This document shows, in pieces, positions 6,630 through 9,741 of a DNA stretch of 9,741 nt. The stretch lies in NCBI GenBank assembly GCA_021802685.1, contig JAJZRM010000080.1, positions 1-9,741 of the forward strand, read 5' to 3'. Position numbers and translations under genes: made by a program. Positions within the stretch are counted from its first letter, which is position 1. Each line of letters starts with the position of its first letter. The DNA is from Deltaproteobacteria bacterium. GTDB lineage: Bacteria; Desulfobacterota; Deferrimicrobia; Deferrimicrobiales; Deferrimicrobiaceae. A model generated the notes under the pieces. That model did no database searches. It had not been told where the DNA came from and saw only the letters and a program-made list of their open reading frames with translations.

Positions 6630-9560
6630 GTGATCCCGTTCCTGTACCTGCTGTTTTTCCTTTCCGGAGCCGCCTCGCTGGCCTACCAGGTGGTTTGGGT
6701 TCGCTCTCTCCAGCTGCTCTTCGGCAGCTCCCATTTCGCGGTGACGGCGGTTCTCTCCGTATTCATGGGCGGCCTCGCGCTGGGGAGCCATCTTCTCGGC
6801 CGGCGGGTGGACCGGCTCGGCAGGCCGCTGAGATTCTACGGGTTTCTGGAGATCGGGATCGCCGTCTTCGCCGTTCTGTTCCTCCTGCTGGTGAAGCTGT
6901 ATCCGCATCTTTACGTGCCTCTTGCCCGATTGGCGGAAGAAAACACCCTTTATCTCTCGTTCCTCCGCGTACTGTTCGCCGTCATCGCGTTGATCGTCCC
7001 CACGACGATGATGGGGGGAACCTTGCCGGTATTGACGAAGTTCGCGTCGGACCGTTCGCGCCATGCCGGGGAACACGTTTCCTTCCTGTACGGGTTCAAC
7101 ACGCTCGGCGCGGTGGTCGGAACGCTTTTTGCCGGATTCGTCCTGCTCCCGGAATACTCCGTAATCGGCACAACCGCCATCGCGATCGCCACGAATATCT
7201 TCATCGGAATCGCATGCATTTTTCTCTCGGGAAAGCCGGCCTTGGCGGGAGACGGACATGGAGAGGAACCTCGGCGGGAAGAAGTCGCCACGGAGGCCGT
7301 CGATGCCTCTCCTGACGTTTCGTTGATCCTTTGGGGGATCGGAATCAGCGGTTTCTGCGCACTCGGATACGAAGTGCTATGGACCCGGGTCCTTTCCATG
7401 GTCGTCGGGGCGAGCGTATACGGTTTCACCGTCATGCTGGTTTCATTTCTCGCGGGGATCGCGCTGGGAAGCAAGGCGTTCGGATTGTTCATCCGCGCAT
7501 TCCCGGGTTCCTGCAGGACCCCGGAGAGAGCGATGGTTCTCTTTGGCGCCGTTCAGGTACTTATCGGCCTTTCCGCCCTGGCCGTCACGTATTTCATCCG
7601 GGACCTGCCGTCCCACGCCATCCGGATCCAGAACTACCTGCTCGGAACCGGAATCAGTCCGTTCGAGGTTCGGCAGGGGGCCAACTTCGCGGTCGCCTTC
7701 TCCCACATGTTCGTTCCCGCGTTTTTCATGGGGGCGGCGTTTCCTCTTGCGGGGAAGATCCGGGCGGATCGGCGGAAATCGCCCGGAGAGGCGATCGGCG
7801 AAGTTTCGGTGTATAACACCATCGGGGCGATCCTGGGAGCGGCCTTCAGCGGATTCGCCCTGATCTACCTGTTCGGTATCGAACGATCCCTGCAATTTCT
7901 CACGCTGATCAACGTGGGCGCGGGACTTCTGATCGCCGTCAGCGCATGGAGGATCCCGGCATTGACCGGGGGAACTGCGGCATGCACGGCCGCAGCCGTC
8001 GCGATTCTTGCGGTCCACCCGGGCCTCTGGAGGATGTGGGACCTGAAATACTTCGCCATTTACCGGAACAACACGCGGGAGGCGTTCGACACCGATTTCA
8101 ACATGAAGGATGCGATGGAAAACACGGACGTGCTGTATTACGCGGAAGGCGTGCAGGCGACCGTCAGCTCGATCCGGGTGAAGGGAGGCTCCCAGGCGTT
8201 CATCACCAACGGGAGGATCGAGGCATCGAACCAGAAGGAAGGGATCCAGTGCCAGTACACCTTGGGCCACCTGCCCATGCTTCTGCATAAAAACCCCAGG
8301 AAGGTGTTCGTGCTCGGCACGGGAAGCGGAATGACCCTCGGGGCGACATCCGTCCATCCGCAGGTGGAGGAAATCGTTCTCGCCGAGATCGAGCCGAAGG
8401 TCCTCGGTGTGGCAAGAACGTTTTCGGAGTATAACCACAACGTTCTGGAGAACCCGAAGCTGCGGATCGTATTCAACGACGGAAGAAATTACCTGATGAC
8501 CACCGAAAAGAAGTTCGACGTCATCACGGCGGACCCGATCCATCCGTGGTTCAGCGGGGCGGGCTATCTCTATACAATCGAATATTTCCGGCTGGCGGCG
8601 GACCACCTCCGGCCGGGGGGGATCGTTTGCCAGTGGCTTCCGATCTACGAATTGAGCGTGGACGACCTGAAAAGCGTCGTCCGAACGTTCACGGAGAGTT
8701 TCCGGTACACCATGCTGTGGCTGACCCGGAACGATGCGGAACTGGTGGGGAGCAACGATCCGATCGTAATCGATGGGGAGGATCTGGAAAGGCGCATCGC
8801 GGCACCGGGCGTATACGCCGACCTGAAGAGCGTCGATATGGGTTCGGCGGATGATCTCCTCGCCTATTTCGTCATGGGGTCCAGGGGGATGAGGGACTTC
8901 GCGGCGGGAGGCGCGGTGAACTCGGATGACAATCTCCACCTGGAATTTTCCGCTCCGTTGTCCATGAATGTGCCAACCCAGGGGAAGAACGCGCACGCCC
9001 TCTATCGATTCAGGGAAACGCTGCTGCCGTACATGCTTCCTGAAGCGGATCAGAACAAGCGGGAAGACCGGATCAGGAAGTATCGGCGGCAGATGGAGGC
9101 AGGGAAGGAATACGCTCTCGCGCATGTCCTGTTTCTGCACGGCAGGCACGGGACTCCCGCATTCCAAAAGGCCGTGGAAGAGGCGGACCGCGCATATCCG
9201 GGTTATGCTCCCTTAAGGTTTCTGAAAGGCGAGGTTCAGGACCTGGTGGCCATGATCCCGACGTTGATCCGTTCGGAAAATTTCATGCTGCTCGATAAAT
9301 CCGGGAACCGCGCGGGCCTGGAAATTTCCGCGGTGAAGGTGCGCATCGGGGATCGGCGCGCGGCGGTGATCTTTGTGGACAACCGGGCCCGCGTCATTTT
9401 CGGCCAGCGGTATTTCGACGGGAGCCCCCAGGAACTCGATGGGGCGATCCGGCGGTTCGTCGATGATGTCTTCGGGGTTCTTGCGTCCTCGAACACGCCG
9501 GATGACGCGAGGGCCGCCATTGACCGGAAAGTCCGGGGCAACCCCGCGGTTTCCAGATGA
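6630..9560 (+). CDS. Membrane protein fused to spermidine-synthase-like domain
   Basis: The 976-residue protein has three parts. Residues 1-465 form about 13 membrane segments built as two homologous six-segment halves (12-53 matches 240-281; 128-170 matches 367-409), joined by a charged loop at 201-230. Residues 475-715 are a spermidine-synthase-like Rossmann domain: TNGRIEASN (525-533), LGHLPMLLH (545-553), GTGSG (563-567) for the nucleotide loop, AEIEP (585-589), FNDGRNYL (615-622) and ADPIHPW (634-640). The first catalytic-type Asp of the family's DSSDP loop is kept (D635), but the second is His (H638), and the polyamine-contacting Gln of the N-terminal hairpin is Glu (E531). Residues 785-976 match no domain I know, with a possible TPR-like helix pair near 826-868. 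Canonical aminopropyl transfer is therefore doubtful. The start is GTG 6630, the only candidate after the in-frame TAG of the propeller gene, with no clear Shine-Dalgarno. Role in this cytochrome operon is unknown. Confidence 0.85.
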   Translation: MIPFLYLLFFLSGAASLAYQVVWVRSLQLLFGSSHFAVTAVLSVFMGGLALGSHLLGRRVDRLGRPLRFYGFLEIGIAVFAVLFLLLVKLYPHLYVPLARLAEENTLYLSFLRVLFAVIALIVPTTMMGGTLPVLTKFASDRSRHAGEHVSFLYGFNTLGAVVGTLFAGFVLLPEYSVIGTTAIAIATNIFIGIACIFLSGKPALAGDGHGEEPRREEVATEAVDASPDVSLILWGIGISGFCALGYEVLWTRVLSMVVGASVYGFTVMLVSFLAGIALGSKAFGLFIRAFPGSCRTPERAMVLFGAVQVLIGLSALAVTYFIRDLPSHAIRIQNYLLGTGISPFEVRQGANFAVAFSHMFVPAFFMGAAFPLAGKIRADRRKSPGEAIGEVSVYNTIGAILGAAFSGFALIYLFGIERSLQFLTLINVGAGLLIAVSAWRIPALTGGTAACTAAAVAILAVHPGLWRMWDLKYFAIYRNNTREAFDTDFNMKDAMENTDVLYYAEGVQATVSSIRVKGGSQAFITNGRIEASNQKEGIQCQYTLGHLPMLLHKNPRKVFVLGTGSGMTLGATSVHPQVEEIVLAEIEPKVLGVARTFSEYNHNVLENPKLRIVFNDGRNYLMTTEKKFDVITADPIHPWFSGAGYLYTIEYFRLAADHLRPGGIVCQWLPIYELSVDDLKSVVRTFTESFRYTMLWLTRNDAELVGSNDPIVIDGEDLERRIAAPGVYADLKSVDMGSADDLLAYFVMGSRGMRDFAAGGAVNSDDNLHLEFSAPLSMNVPTQGKNAHALYRFRETLLPYMLPEADQNKREDRIRKYRRQMEAGKEYALAHVLFLHGRHGTPAFQKAVEEADRAYPGYAPLRFLKGEVQDLVAMIPTLIRSENFMLLDKSGNRAGLEISAVKVRIGDRRAAVIFVDNRARVIFGQRYFDGSPQELDGAIRRFVDDVFGVLASSNTPDDARAAIDRKVRGNPAVSR

Positions 9561-9569
9561 AAGGGAATC

Positions 9570-9590
9570 GTTCTCCTATCGGCAGAGAAC
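9570..9590. other. Short inverted repeat between convergent genes
   Basis: GTTCTC at 9570-9575 and GAGAAC at 9585-9590 form a perfect 6-bp stem with a 9-base loop. It covers the stop codon of the minus-strand gene and lies 9 bases after the stop of the plus-strand operon. No T run follows on either strand, so it is at best a weak transcript-end signal. Confidence 0.25.
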
Positions 9591-9741
9591 CTTGTAGAGG
9601 TCTCCTCTCGGGGATTCACGCACGATTCCCCGCCACGCGGAAGGGGTGATGGTATGGACCGCCGGTTTATTCGGTCTTTCCGAGATCACCTCGGCGTCCC
9701 GTACGATTTTGTTGGAACAGCCGACTTCCTCCAGGGATTTT
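9576..9741 (-). CDS. C-terminal end of an unrecognised protein (partial)
   Basis: On the minus strand an open frame enters from the right edge of the window and runs 54 codons to a TAG at 9578-9576. Visible pieces include EEVGCSNKIVRDAEV, ERPNKPAVHTITPSAW and ESPRGDLYKVLCR at the end. Codon use (many codons ending in G or C) and the clean run to a stop just 15 bases beyond the operon's own stop support a real gene rather than a shadow. No family is recognised from this fragment, and the 5' part lies outside the window. It converges on the cytochrome operon, so the two transcripts must end in or overlap this region. Confidence 0.6.
   Translation of the reverse strand, partial: KSLEEVGCSNKIVRDAEVISERPNKPAVHTITPSAWRGIVRESPRGDLYKVLCR

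Noticed and set aside
5643..9167. Long minus-strand frames opposite the propeller and membrane genes (5643-7259 and 7443-9167)
   Set aside because: Their products are composition-driven (Arg, Glu, Gln, Pro) with no domain features. The plus-strand genes here have clear NHL blades, membrane segments and a Rossmann motif.
9609..9632. Hairpin CGGGGA / TCCCCG with 12-base loop as operon terminator
   Set aside because: It lies inside the minus-strand coding region, has a large loop, and no T run follows on either strand.

Overview
The window is GC-rich, densely coding bacterial DNA. It is dominated by one plus-strand gene cluster for exported multiheme c-type cytochromes. The combination of very heme-rich CxxCHxPH cytochromes, a parvulin-type periplasmic foldase, a six-bladed NHL propeller and a membrane-fused spermidine-synthase-like protein points to a metal-reducing or electron-exporting bacterium of the Geobacter/Desulfuromonas sort (Desulfobacterota) or a related uncultured lineage. 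The taxonomic call is inference from gene content and base composition only.

Layout: (1) 1-93, the tail of whatever lies upstream; (2) 94-597, a CsgG/LpoB-like protein domain with a doubtful N-terminus; (3) 598-710, a short gap with a good sigma70-type promoter (TTGACG-N17-TAGAAT) and a palindrome just downstream; (4) 711-2411, a SurA/PrsA-like foldase with two degenerate halves; (5) 2440-4419, a 26-heme cytochrome; (6) 4433-5704, a 16-heme paralogous cytochrome; (7) 5709-6611, a periplasmic NHL beta-propeller; (8) 6630-9560, a 976-residue membrane protein fused to a spermidine-synthase-like domain plus an unassigned C-terminal domain; (9) 9576-9741, the 3' end of an unrecognised minus-strand gene converging on the operon. 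Gaps between genes 4 to 8 are 28, 13, 4 and 18 bases, so they probably form one operon read from the promoter at 603-631.

How the genes may work together (inference): four proteins carry Sec signal peptides and should be exported. The foldase would handle heme-loaded or unfolded cytochromes, the two cytochromes (42 hemes in total) would form a long electron path or filament, and the propeller would act as an assembly or surface partner. The membrane-anchored synthase-like protein has no obvious role, and its predicted topology puts its catalytic-type domain in the periplasm. The chaperone plus propeller plus multiheme cytochrome set resembles, in kinds of parts, the published omcS-companion (osc) nanowire-assembly cluster of Geobacter sulfurreducens (recalled from memory, not searched). 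No outer-membrane porin, quinol oxidase or cytochrome-maturation gene is in the window, so a complete export path is not shown here.
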